Assembly (NCBI GenBank): GCA_964035775.1
Contig: OZ038312.1
Span: 8,511,658-8,575,657, forward strand
Direction of reading: 5' to 3'
Length of the DNA: 64,000 bases
Source of the DNA: Osedax frankpressi
Taxonomy: Eukaryota > Annelida > Polychaeta > Sabellida > Siboglinidae
Each line of letters starts with the position of its first letter. Within the stretch, counting starts at the first letter, position 1. The position numbers and the translations under genes were made by a program. Below, in pieces: positions 39,109 to 52,148 of the stretch. The notes under the pieces were generated by a model. It made no database searches. It saw only the letters and a program-made list of their open reading frames with translations, and was not told the origin of the DNA.

Positions 39109-41374
39109 TAACCCCTAATTTAAGATCCATCACAATTTAATAGATTAATATTAAAGGTATTCAAGTATGTTTATTGTTTTACTCGTTATAGTGTGAATAT
39201 AATTGCCTAGTCAATTTATTTATTTGAGAATATCTTGGCTAACTATTTTTCTAGGAAAAGGGATCGAACTAAGGCCAACTACCATTCATAATTAAATATA
39301 TACCATGTTAAACACTCGAAATACATGAGATAATCATCATATGCCTTATTACAACGATCTACTCATTTTAATATAATTTTAATATAATATATATATTGAA
39401 ACCGAGTGCAATGATCGTAATATCTTCATCTTTTGCTTCTTGAGCATTTGAAATTGTTATGAAATTGTTGAAATAGTTGAAACCAATATTTACGTTAGAC
39501 CTACCATCAGTTATTACAATAGCAATCTGAGCTAACACGCTCCTTCTTTTTGCAACAACCATATTTTTCATTTCCTGTGATATTAATTATAAATTCAATA
39601 ATACAAATAATTAATTAACAGATATTATTGGTAATCGTTAAATAATTTTATATCATATTTTAATAATATTTATCATATACATATATCGCTATGAAACAAA
39701 CCAAAAGACCAGCAGCCGTGTTGGTAAGCGAATTCATATAGTCAATTCTCCAAATATGGTCAATGATTAACTGAATGTCGTCGTACGTATCAAGCTCAAA
39801 ATTTAAAATCGATTTGGATCCAAAAGTTACAGATCCTACTCGCGTTGCACTTAGATCTACAATATTTTCATATTATTTCCATATTATGAACATAAATTTT
39901 GAATCATTTGTAATGTATCTCTCATTTATGTTTTATGATATATTTTACTTTCGATTTACTTTTTATAAAATATTTAAGATTTTACTAACTGATTTTAAAA
40001 GAAGAAAGAAAGTCAAGAACAAATTGTTTTTGCTTCCACCAATTTAATTCTAAAATACTTCCGGAAGAGTCCAACACAAGTGTGAAATCACTCGGACAAT
40101 CATTCGCTATAATAATGATATTCTATTATCACATTAACCATATGTATTCATATAATTTATTTAATAAACAACTTTAGCTATTATGATTTCAATTAATTAA
40201 AAAAAAGTAATCTTGGTTTAATTTTAATATTCTGGTATAAAATTACATAATAACATATTATTATTATATTCCAATATCGAATTCAAAATAAATATTATTA
40301 TATAAAGCTGTCAGATTATGTTTTGTATTTTTATAATAGCTTATGTTATTAATATTAACCGAGTTTACTCGAGAATATAAATGTTATGAATAGTTATAAC
40401 AATAATGTTTAATTACATTTGTTTGACTTTTTTTATATGTATATTATCAATAATGATATCATCTCTAACGTGCTTTGCACGGCTGTGAGTTACATCCAAT
40501 AGTGTCTGTTTTAGATCCATATGTCCTTGACCTAGTTCCACCGCCGCAGGTCACCGAGCACTCTGTCCACGGCTCCAAACTAATTTTATCTAGGAATATA
40601 TTTAAAGTATAATAAACCGTTTGAATTTTTCAGATATATATTAAATTTTTATATTTTGTATATAATATTATATTACATCTAATAGCTAAACGGAATTTTG
40701 TCGATAATAAAATAAAAATGAAATTTCACATATTATCTATAATGGATATAGGAATTGAGAAATATTAAATTAATCCAAAATGATTATATCAAATATATAT
40801 CTTATTTTAATAAATATAAATAAAATCGTATTTAAATAACTTCCACATTGTTGATTTCCACATGGATTGGTTATCCTGTCGCATTCCACTTCGCCCGTAC
40901 CATCATCGCAAAACTTTACCCGGTACTGGCTTCCTCCTCCTCCGCAGACTTTTGTACAAGTCGTCCAATCGTCCCAACGCACCACAACTGAACCAATTAT
41001 AGTATTAATATATAAATATATATACGAATACATTATTTGATATGCTATGGATATTATGGAAACTAAACCAATGATATAACATAGTAATAACATTTCTATA
41101 ATAGTTTAGTTAAGAAGAGACAATATCACAGTTGTAGATTATTAATTTAACATGACTTTAGCATATTTTATAAATGGTTATAAAATATAAACAAACCATT
41201 AGAAGGAACAGGTCCTCCATAAGCAAACGACACGGCTATTGAAATATGTATATATTAAATAATATTATATATATTCTATATAATAATATTATATTCATTA
41301 CGTAAGTTTAAAAATAGATTTTGAATATCTTAGAACCAACCAAAAGCGAATACTGCAAGTGAACCTAGAGTCAT
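35781..41374 (-). CDS. Secreted TSP1-TSP1-VWA-chitin-binding-LamG matrix protein, copy 2
   Basis: Exons in reading order: 41341-41374, 41197-41235, 40841-40987, 40470-40579, 39990-40106, 39702-39856, 39403-39574, 38897-39028, 38730-38811, 38242-38323, 38063-38156, 37764-37901, 37337-37503, 36990-37074, 36642-36790, 36416-36515, 36108-36187, 35781-35843. About 650 residues, same domain order as copy 1. Differences: exon 7 is 21 nt longer and adds seven residues (FNYFNNF region) just after the VWA TDG motif; the exon 9 acceptor reads CG at 38812-38813 instead of AG, but an AG six bases inside the exon (new start 38805) would keep frame and lose two residues; exon 16 has KKFKFSDP where copy 1 has KVLQSSDP; the C-terminus is ALPKVI. 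All other splice sites and cysteines are kept. Probably still functional if the cryptic acceptor works. Confidence 0.8.
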
Positions 41375-41623
41375 ATCTGCAATTTAAATATCAAACTTTA
41401 ATTAATAAAGCAATATATTTTATTTATATATTGGAGGTATATATTCTTAGTTTATACGTATATTTAATAATGATAATATATATTAATAATAACTTATTAT
41501 ATATTATCATTATTTAATATTTTTAATTCATTTATACAACCAATAATCAAATTATATTTTATAAATTTAGCAAAAATAGTTTCTATTTATTAAAAATTTA
41601 GAAAATATATAGGACCATATCAT

Positions 41624-41676
<53 letters not shown>

Positions 41677-41788
41677 ATGTGTGAGAGTGTGTATGTGTGA
41701 GAGTGTGGGTGCGTATTGTGGATATATGTGAAAGTGTATATGGGTGTGTGAATGTGTTTATATGATAGTAAATATAGGTATGTACTTA

Positions 41789-41897
41789 CTTATATAGACC
41801 ACTTTAATATGTGAATATCATGAATTTGGTACTCCTATTTATATTTACTAACTTAACACATGGTTTCTATCACGAGTTTTCATTATTATCACGTGAT
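41789..41897 (-). promoter_or_regulatory. Promoter of gene copy 2
   Basis: On the minus strand: E-box ATCACGTGAT (41888-41897), TATAAATAG (41835-41843), a short untranslated exon sharing CATATTAAAGTG with the other copies, then the donor GTAAGTAC (starting at 41789). The E-box to TATA gap is 44 bases versus 11 in copies 1 and 3, and the surrounding DNA has diverged, so these elements are retained against a changed background. Confidence 0.6.
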
Positions 41898-41899
41898 TT

Positions 41900-43760
41900 G
41901 TATATAATTTTTACACGATTTGTTTTAAAATAAGATTAATTATATTATTAATGCTCTTATTATTTGAATATGATACATATTATTATATTGTTAGAATTAA
42001 TATATTATTTACATTGAAATTATATACAACTATTGAATTATTTAATTAAGCTAATGATTTAACAAGTGTATAACTTCTATACTCATTGTATATTTTATAT
42101 TATATATACTATATTATAATATAGTATTCATAAATATAAATATCCTTCATCTATATATATTTTATTATAAGTATTTATAATATTCTTAATATTTGATATA
42201 ATAAGGGTAATTCGAAGTCAAATTAAAATATTTAAATTAACCACTAATTATTATATGACATAAACTAGATAACGGTATTACTAGATAGCGTCATGATCCA
42301 ATACCATATAATCGTGTTGATATTATTTACAATAGATATGTTAAATAAAATAACTGCGACGTGTAACGGGTAACACATCTTATAAGAAATAATATAATTT
42401 GATAAATTAGGGATTACATTAACTCAGGTGTCATATAAAGCAAACTAAGTTGTATTCCCAAATACCATATCAAATACTGAGATCCCTCTTTTAAACTTAC
42501 AACATTCTTAAAAATACTTAAATACTTAAAAATATAATCAGTTACATTTTAAATCAAGTATATTACCCGGATTATAATCGTCCATTTCTATATTAATTGC
42601 TATGCAATATATTCTAATCTGATATCAATTATAGTACACAATACTTATATACATAATTATTAAGGAAGTTTAGAGTTTGTTTAGTTGATAATATAACAAG
42701 ACTTTGCTCTCTTTTACTAGAATTGATTCGTACATTGCATCTATTGTTTATATATTATGATAAAAATAGATATTGCATATTTTACTGATATTATAATTAT
42801 TGAATATGTAAATTCAATAATTTATTTCAATTATCAATTAAAATCTCAACTGTCGCCTATACAAATATATTTGATAACATTGATGGATGACATTCACTTA
42901 TAAACACGATTCTTAAATCGTTTCAGAATACCCTCACTTAAATTAACTTTACAATATTAAAATACTGTTAATATATTATGAACGTAAAATACATATGTAT
43001 TTTGCAAATATATATTTGGTATTATTATATAGATGATATAGGCGTGTTTTATATAGTACGTGTATCTTTGTAATCTTGGAAATACTGACATAATAAATAA
43101 ATATGCTAAAATCCTAATCCTATAGAATATGATCAAAGTTGTTTTAGTTTGAATAATGTATAATGGTGTAGACTCTATGCCATCAACCTCTTTCTATTCA
43201 TTTCAGCTTATATAATAATAGATATTGATCACATTGAATTAGACCGATATTCTAATAATTTGTTTGAGTTGTTTACTTGATATACAATAATGATACATTT
43301 GAAATTTTTTATATCAGAATAAATACGTAAAATCTATAGAAAATATTCTAGTGTTGATTTATTTAGTTTTAGTGCCTTATTGAATAGCATTTGTTTTCTA
43401 TTTTATTTCATGTTTCCTATTATTTGAGAAAAATATAGTTATTTCATACTTATAAACAGTATTAATTTAGTAAAAATAATAATATATATCATATATATGG
43501 TTTATATATACACACACATATATATATATATTATTTTAAAATGAGATTAAAATATATAAAATATTATATAGCTAATAATATATCATTTTATAATATTCAT
43601 GATAATAATTAATAAGTTGATCCATATATTTAAAAGTAAATATGATATAAACATAGTATAGTATTTATAGTAATAATTATATTATGTAAATAAAATGTTA
43701 TACTCTAGTTTTTCCAAATATTTTGGAATAATTTATGAAATTTAATTATAATTAAATTTC

Positions 43761-43796
<36 letters not shown>

Positions 43797-45629
43797 TTTA
43801 TATATTAATATATATAAATTATACTTGATAATTATAATTTCATAATTTATATATATATAAATTATAATTTATATATATTAATATATAATTTAATATATTA
43901 TATTAAATTAATAAAATATCTATTTTAATTTCATGGTTAAAATTAATATTTACGAATATAAAACTTATGATTAATTTTATAATCTTATTGTATATCAATA
44001 TTATAATTTGTATCATTCACAGAAGTATATCCGCATTTCTGACAGACTTCTTTCAATTTGAGATTATAATCTTATTAACATCTTTATTCGACTTGTTGAT
44101 ATATACATTTAGTTAATATAAATAGTTGCACCTAAATGAAGTTGTTATTTAATTCCGTTATATTGTATTCATAGAGTTGGTTGGATGATGCTGCTGATAT
44201 TAATTCTGAAATAGTTCTATCGCGGATTTTACTAATAGAATATATTATTAAGGTTAATTATATTATCTAAGATGTATACTTATTGTTATTATATATTATT
44301 TTTACAAGTACAAGACTTACCGATGGCAATGCATATATTAAATTAGGTTATACACTTCAATTAATTAATTAATTACATATATAATTATACACAAATATGG
44401 ATACAAAAATTGAGAAATATAGTTTTAAAAATCTATGATTTTAATTAATTATAATGATATTTGGGATGATAGTATTCATTGTAAAGATGAAAATTTAAAA
44501 TTTAGCAAAAGTGAAAATTTAGCAAAAGGGAAAATAAATACATGTTATTCGTAGAATCAAACATTCCAATAGAATTTATTTTCTTAGAATGATATTTGTA
44601 GTTAGGAATAATACGGTCAATATCTAAATAATAGAATTTAAATGGTTTCAAAATTACCAAAATTAATTTCCCTGCATAATGAACACAAATGTAGAATTTA
44701 AAACTAATTTTTAAACTTTAATAAATACTAAATACTACTTAATGAAAATAAATATCTATATGTTATATAGTGAATTCAATTACCTATCGAAATGTGTGAA
44801 TGTATAAGGCTAATGTTGATATATTTTATATATTAGTCGACTAATTGTGCATGGTGTTGTTTATGTAGCTCATATTAATATTCTTTATCAATTATATGAA
44901 GATTTTTGAGGGTAATATTTGAAGATAATAAACGTCTTTCCTTAAGGAAGCAAATATATAATTAATATATAATTTGTATTATAAATTATACAATACTTAA
45001 ATATATAATATATTTATCATTGTTACAAATGTTATCGAATTATATTATACATATATATAATAAGAATATATTCCATTTTTATATATGTTATGTATAACGA
45101 TATGGATTACACTATATTTTACATATACTATATTAATATTAAATCCGTACCTTATAATAATTTATTTTAATTTGTAATACATGATTATCCAATATTTTTG
45201 ATGAATGATGTGAATGGGAAATTTATACCGTAATCCATTTATAATCACCTCATTTCTGATAATTACTATGGATGCGTATATTAATTAATATTTTTCAAAA
45301 TGAAGAATAAATAGCTAAACTATATATGAGCATACAATTCTAAACATTATTATAGTAATATATAAATGTAATGTTATACGTAATATATATAATTATATAT
45401 AACTATCTGGACATATTAAAATGTTGTCACGAGCGATATATATACCAAGAACAAGAAATTATTTCTTATATAATCTTGTATCTACTTTGTTTCTATTAAT
45501 TAATTAATAATATTGCGATAATTTATTTATTTAGAATATTTATTTATTTAAATTTTTGTTATAAAAAGTATTATTAGACTAATATTCGTTATTGAGTTTA
45601 GGTAACTCTTCATATATAATATATAATAT

Positions 45630-45668
<39 letters not shown>

Positions 45669-45793
45669 ATAATATCATATATCATGATAATAATTGATTT
45701 CACAGATTAACATGATATAGAAATATGATAAGAAAACATTGCTATTTATATATATTCGATACATTTAATCATACATGAAGTATTATGTATATA

Positions 45794-45840
<47 letters not shown>
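41900..45840. other. Gene-free AT-rich DNA upstream of copy 2
   Basis: No exon-like block was found. Parts of 41900-42210 still resemble the upstream DNA of copy 1 in mirrored order, and 43700-44000 resembles 22600-22850, both weakly. TA tracts lie at about 43516-43528 and 43766-43790. Confidence 0.45.
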
Positions 45841-45844
45841 TAAT

Positions 45845-46650
45845 ATATATATATAGTTTATATATAATTTATATAGATATAAAAACAAAAATATTATATT
45901 AGATAAATATCTCAAATTACATAATATTTAGTTTTTATTTAAGTTAATATAGACTTATAAAATACTTGTTAAAGGTTTCAGTATATGAAATTTTATTGTA
46001 ATTAAATTTCATAATTTATAAATATATTTATACATTATTATTTATACAATTATAATTTATACAATTATAATTTATACAATTATAATTTATATATCATTTT
46101 CAAGTTTAAAATTAATATTTATATCATATATATACATAATAATATATACATCATAATATATACATAATAATTCATGTATGATTAAATGTATATTGATCTC
46201 TATGATGGCTTAGCTGTCTATTAAAGAAATATACAACATTAACTTGTACCTTTGGGAAATACCCAACATTACCAAGTTTCTCAGTGGCGAAAAATGTATA
46301 TCAAATTATGATTCATATTGAAATTATTTAGTTACTCATACTTGTGGGATAGCATTTAAAAATTTTAATATATAAAATATATAACTAATTACAATATTTG
46401 TATATATAAATATTATCATTTAACATATTTATAATAATTTTATTATTAAATACTATAGATTTCTATATATAATATTCGTATGCAATATAAACATTGATTG
46501 GTAATTTAAAATAAAAGTATAAATTATAATCTATTTATAGATGGGTTAGGCGACCATCAATTACTGATAAATCAAATAAATATGCTCAAATTCCTCATTC
46601 AATGAATTCAATGAATCTACTTTGAATGATTACTTATACTTTCAATCAAA
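45845..46650 (+). repeat. Diverged copy of the block found at 22.5 and 60.3-61.4 kb
   Basis: Shares TTTATATAGATATAA-AACAA-AATATTATAT, TAGACTTATAAAATAC-TGTTA, TTTCA-TATATGAAATTT-ATTGTAATTAA (45870-46020), AACTTGTACCTTTGGGAAA (46239), AATTATAATCTATTTATAGA (46523) and TACTTTGAATGATTA (46619) with 22490-22640 and 60420-61400. It is an older member of the same duplicated block, lying upstream of copy 2 as the others lie upstream of copies 1 and 3. Confidence 0.65.
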
Positions 46651-46953
46651 GGAGATATTGGTAAATATATAATTGGATTATTTTTATATATATTATATAT
46701 ATCAGCTTTTATTATTATAAATATTGATTACTTTGAACTAAAAAGTGTTTTGCTAATATTGATTTATTGTTTATAATTGTTAAATATGTAATACCGATAT
46801 ATTTTACATCGTAAAAATACGTTGAAATCGAGATAATCTCCTATTAATTATTTATTTATTAATAAAGCCTCATTAAATAACATTAAATAACATTTTATTT
46901 ACCAATATATTTTCTATATTGTATGTAATATAATTAACGCAATGTTACCATAT

Positions 46954-47153
46954 NNNNNNNNNNNNNNNNNNNNNNNNNNNNNNNNNNNNNNNNNNNNNNN
47001 NNNNNNNNNNNNNNNNNNNNNNNNNNNNNNNNNNNNNNNNNNNNNNNNNNNNNNNNNNNNNNNNNNNNNNNNNNNNNNNNNNNNNNNNNNNNNNNNNNNN
47101 NNNNNNNNNNNNNNNNNNNNNNNNNNNNNNNNNNNNNNNNNNNNNNNNNNNNN
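46954..47153. other. Assembly gap (200 N)
   Basis: Exactly 200 unspecified bases. A round length indicates a scaffolding placeholder of unknown true size. Copy 2 and copy 3 lie on opposite sides of it. Confidence 0.98.
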
Positions 47154-48300
47154 ATTTTTAAATGACAAGTGTAATTTAGTGCACAAAACTTTCACCAACA
47201 CCAGACATCTTAACACAAGTAAATTAAATTATATTTTATATTTGAAAATATTAATTTTAACCTAGCAATTGAAATAAATATGTAACCATATTAATATAAT
47301 ACTTTATTGTATATATTATATGATTATATTAATACAAATTATAATAATTTATAAATATATTTATAAATTATGAAATTAAACAATAATTATATTAATATTC
47401 TGAAATCTCTTACATCATTTATGATTTTAATATTTAATTAAATAAAAAATATATATTATTTGATTTGAATTTGTTTACTTATTCGATATGTTGTTTTTAT
47501 ATCTATATGCAATAATTCGGATTCGCGAAATTCTTTATTTAAGAAAGACCTGTTTCAAAAAAAAGATTATGATTTAAGATTAACAATTATTAAATAACAA
47601 ATAACAATTAACGAAATAATGGTTCTAACCCGGTTCTAAGTAGCCCGAAATTGACTACTTCGCCGGTTAGCATTTCCTTTGTAGGATAAGTCTCCGTCCT
47701 GGCCAAGTAGAACCAACAAGAATAGAATAATAAATAATGTATTATTGAGGCTGAAAATAAATAATGTATATATAGCTGCATTATGTTATCTTGCATAATC
47801 GCTTTGTAACATATAAAAAAGATAAATATGCCAATAATACAGTGTGAAGAGTAACATTTGATTTACATACTATATAAGTATTACTATACATACTATAATG
47901 TGTATATATCATGTGTACTTTATAATATTATCCTCAAATTATCAATTATTTTACTAGATATTATAAAATAATATTCTATAATGTTATATATTCTTTATAT
48001 TATAAATTAATTGTAAAATAATATTTAGATATATAAATCATATATATTGATAACAATTAACTTAATATTTTTAACTAATATTACATAAAAATAGATTAAA
48101 ATATAAAATATAATATTATTTATTTATATTATAAAAAATCATTATTCGAGAATATTGTATAGAGTTTGATATATTGTTACTATATTAAGAAATAAAAAAT
48201 ATACCCAAATTTCATATCAAGTAATCAACTAAATCAATTATTGTAAACAACTGTATAATTCATAGTAATAATATATATTATCATAAAAACTGAACTATAT
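47154..48300. other. AT-rich DNA with a small complex island
   Basis: No gene was found. At about 47620-47715 the sequence becomes relatively G+C-rich (CCCGGTTCTAAGTAGCCCG, CTACTTCGCCGGTTAGCA, CTCCGTCCTGGCCAAG). It contains GGTTCTAACCC, loosely like a tRNA B box, but no tRNA cloverleaf could be drawn. Possibly a SINE remnant. Confidence 0.35.
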
Positions 48301-48328
48301 ATAAAGACGCCATGACATATACTCAGCC

Positions 48329-48987
48329 AATATATTCTTTAATAAACATTGTTTATAGACCTTTTACACTAGACCTTTTTAAATCGACAATATATCCTTT
48401 AATACACATTGTTTATAGACCTTTTACACTAGACCTTTTTAAATCGACAATATATCCTTTAATACACATTGTTTATAGACCTTTTATACTAGACCTTTTT
48501 AAATCGACAATATATCCTTTAATACACATTGTTTATAAACCTTTTACACTAGACCTTTTTAAATCGACAATATATCCTTTAATACACATTGTTTATAGAC
48601 CTTTTACACTAGACCTTTTTAAATCGACAATATATCCTTTAATACACATTGTTTATAGACCTTTTATACTAGACCTTTTTAAATCGACAATATATCCTTT
48701 AATACACATTGTTTATAGACCTTTTACACTAGACCTTTTTAAATCGACAATATATCCTTTAATACACATTGTTTATAGACCTTTTACACTAGACCTTTTT
48801 AAATCGACAATATATCCTTTAATACACATTGTTTATAGACCTTTTATACTAGACCTTTTTAAATCGACAATATATTCTTTAATACACATTGTTTATAGAC
48901 CTTTTACACTAGACCTTTTTAAATCGACAATATATCCTTTAATACACATTGTTTATAGACCTTTTACACTAGACCTTTTTAAATCGA
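48329..48987. repeat. 60-bp minisatellite, 11 units, with 180-bp higher-order period
   Basis: Eleven nearly identical 60-bp units of the form AATATATCCTTTAATACACATTG ... CTAGACC-(T)5-AAATCGAC. A C/T difference in TTTTA(C/T)ACT runs C,C,T,C,C,T,C,C,T,C,C along the array, so it grew by three-unit (180-bp) duplication. Because 60 is divisible by three, one frame stays open for 250 codons (48312-49064), but the variable sites are mostly amino-acid changing (Thr/Ile, Arg/Lys, Pro/Ser), and there is no domain, so a gene is not called. Confidence 0.92.
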
Positions 48988-48989
48988 TA

Positions 48990-49420
48990 GTTTTTACAAT
49001 ATTAAATTTCATAAGGATTTTGAGCATATTTATTTGGTTTCTTTGTAATTCACAATATAACTAAATTACCAAATAATAATAATAATAATAATACATAATA
49101 AAGGAAATTTACACTCACAAGATAATATACTTATTTTTTATATTAAAATCAAATAAAATAAAATACAAATTAATTTAAATATAATACAATTTTAATTATA
49201 GATGTTAAATGATAATATTTATATATAGAACCATTGAAATTAAATATATATTTTAATTAAAAAATTGTACATTCCTTAAATTATGAATAACTAAATAATT
49301 GCATTATGAATCATAATTGATGGTATATTTATCGCAACTGGGAATCAGGGATTTATATAAACAATTATTGCTTAGTCTATTAGTCTATAAAAAGTTTAAT
49401 TTATATTTATATTTAGTCTG
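48990..49420 (-). repeat. Diverged, inverted copy of the gene-flank block
   Basis: Shares AGCATATTTATTTGGTTTCT-TGTAATTC-CAATAT-ACTAAATTACC (49020-49070) and AATAATTGCATTATGAATC (about 49295) with 23855-23915 and 24145-24170. Located immediately after the minisatellite. No coding content. Confidence 0.6.
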
Positions 49421-49700
49421 TATTAGAGTTGTTTTAATTTATTACAGTTATTACAAATTTCTCAAGTAGTTAGTAAGTTAATTTTGTATAATTATTATCT
49501 AATGTACATAAAATGCAACAACAGTTAATGATTGACTTGAAAAATAAGAAAACTCATTTAGATAGTTCCTGAGTTAACTTGCTGGATATTTTATATCTTC
49601 AGGCATTTTTTTAATTATTAATATTCAAATTTAATTAGATACATCATATATTATATATATTTGACCATATAGTATATTAATATATTAGTTACATTATATG

Positions 49701-49756
<56 letters not shown>

Positions 49757-49948
49757 AAACAATTATCTAGCATACATAGCAATTCTCAGTTGTACAAACA
49801 TAATCATTAATATGACTAGCCATGTAATGATACACTTTTATGAAATTAATAAAGTATTATTAATATATTAATTAAATTTTAATTATTTAAAACGTAGTTA
49901 TACGTAAATTATGTTTTATAATATAAATTGTAATATATATAATTTTAT

Positions 49949-49965
49949 TATTATTATTATTATTA

Positions 49966-50020
<55 letters not shown>
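49949..50020. repeat. (ATT)n microsatellite
   Basis: Short ATT array with one interruption. A second one lies at about 62984-63032. Confidence 0.95.
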
Positions 50021-50592
50021 AGCAATATAGAAGTTATTGGCCATCTAATATTGATAACATAAGTCATATTAGAATTATTATTTATACCCGCATACCATTG
50101 CATTATCTTGAATTAATATATTATTAACAATACTATATAATTTAACACAAAATGATAGTCATGTTAATATTATATCTGTACTACTGAGCAATTCTATGTA
50201 AACTAATAAAGTTTTTTTTACAATATAAATATATATTTATAAGTATATAATATACATAATTAATTTATATAGAATAATTAATTTATATATATATATATAT
50301 AGATATATATATATACATATGATAAAATATATTAATTTTAATTACATATTAATATTAAAATATTTTTAGTGAATCTTAATAACTCAAGAGAATTAACAAA
50401 TACAATTTATTTGAAGAATACTTATTTATTTCATCGACATGGGAATATGTTACAAATAAATTGTATTCATTATCAATAATATTGAAAATAAATTTCTATA
50501 CTTGGTTAATAGATGATGAAACATATTTTAGCGAAGCTATTATCATGCGATTCAAATTATTGTCCTTCGTGTCCACTTAAAGGCGAAGTTCT

Positions 50593-50972
50593 CTAAAGAT
50601 TAGATAATTGCGCTGCAGTTAGAGCATAGGAATACACTTGAATCTGTAAAGCGAAGGCGTTGAAATTACGGATATACTTAATATTATATGTTGATATATA
50701 GTAAATGAACACTCTATCCGCGTGAACTTTAACCTCGTCATTGAAGAAGGTGCATTTTTCCTCACCGCACCTTAAGGGTGATCGTTTTCCTTGGTTTTGT
50801 CCGGACACACATATTTTAAATATAAGTAATAAGATCCTAATTTTAAAGGAATTTTATTTTTTAATCAATTATCGATTAAGCGATGACTATTTGAAAATTT
50901 TAATTTATGAAAAATATCGGGAGCAGCTCACCTCGTCCCTATGGCCATTGTTACGTTTGTGTCCAGCATGTC
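50593..50972 (-). CDS. Orphan C-terminal LamG exons downstream of copy 3
   Basis: Exons 50932-50972, 50734-50770 and 50593-50643 on the minus strand, lengths 41, 37 and 51 as in the copy downstream of gene copy 2. The product ends IQVYSYALTAAQLSNL-stop, against AQVSKL in the other. The frame and all four splice signals are kept in both, and the few differences are amino-acid substitutions. No upstream exons are seen before the end of copy 3 at about 52000. Whether it is transcribed is unknown. Confidence 0.55.
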
Positions 50973-52000
50973 CTTATATATATATGAAAATATCAAGTGA
51001 TTCAAATTATATTGACCTAGTAAATACAAATCCATTTCTAGTAATATATATAGATGAAAATATTAAATTATATATAAATAATAATATATTTAATTTATAA
51101 TACAGTGTATATAAGTCATTATAATTAAATACAAATCTTACAAAAAGTAATAATACATAATAAATAAAATATATACCATATAGATAATAAAAACTGTGGC
51201 ATACAAATATTATTAATAAAATCAAATCTTGAAATAAGTTGAACTGATAAATATAATAATTTATCTTTCATTCTTACATTTTAACATTTATTTAATGTGA
51301 GTTTGTATACTAATACAGTCTATTGAAATTCACCAAGTGCATATGTATAATTAAATGCCGTACTAGTGTGCGAAATTAATATAAGATTTATCAAAATGTT
51401 TGTTTAACAAATGTATCTAATAAAATGCTATAATATATTATATTTGAGAGTTTCATATAATGGGTTTATAGTTTTTCATTCTATCACAATGATATTGTTT
51501 AAAATTCGTATTAATAATTAACTCTTGAATCATCAAGGTATATCTGTATTACATTTATATATATATATATTTATAGATATAACAGTATAACATTATTTAT
51601 AGCTGCAATTTATTTGATGATGGTTTGAGTATATAAATGATGTAGTTATAAATGTATTCTATAATATTAGTATTATAGTGAAATTTACCATTTATATTGC
51701 TGTTATTTACTTCTATAGCCACGAAGTATTTAGTTTATGTTAAGATAAAATCTTATAATTTTTATTTATTTTCTGTTAAATATTCCAATTTATATTGTTA
51801 TTATTTACTTCTTTAGGCACCAAGTATCTATGAATAGGTATACAATGTTAGAATCATATGTATGAAACTATAGTGCGCAAGCTTGATCAGATATGACAAT
51901 ATAATATATCGTATTTAACTCGATTCTAGAATCTAATAAAAATTATTTATAATTTTCCCTAGTTGGTTATAATTCGAAAAAGTATGTAAATTTGCTCTTA

Positions 52001-52006
52001 TTTATT
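52001..52006 (-). terminator. Probable polyadenylation signal of copy 3
   Basis: AATAAA on the minus strand about 145 bases after the stop codon, at the place equivalent to copies 1 and 2. Confidence 0.45.
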
Positions 52007-52148
52007 TGCGAAAGTATATAAATAAAGATTACAATAAAATACATTACATGAAAATATTAACACTTCGAACAATATACGGCATATTTAATTGATAATATCA
52101 CAATATAAGCAATATATTGAAACATCTTTTATTTTTATAATATCGTAA

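Larger units (their letters stand above)
33950..41470 (-). repeat. Segmental duplication unit containing gene copy 2
   Basis: Matches 50320-57810 in the same orientation almost base for base, from a downstream (TA)n boundary through the orphan LamG exons, the 3' flank, the whole gene and the first coding exon. Homology weakens sharply upstream of about 41470, where only promoter elements and scattered words remain recognisable. Confidence 0.9.

Noticed and set aside
46914-47265. Open frames spanning the N gap
   Set aside because: They are made of unknown bases.
48329-48987. CRISPR-like array
   Set aside because: Units are contiguous and have no unique spacers; the genome is eukaryotic.
48312-49064. 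250-codon frame with a 20-residue repeat as a real repeat protein
   Set aside because: The unit length is divisible by three, so the open frame is automatic; variants are mostly non-synonymous; no domain, intron or start context supports a gene.
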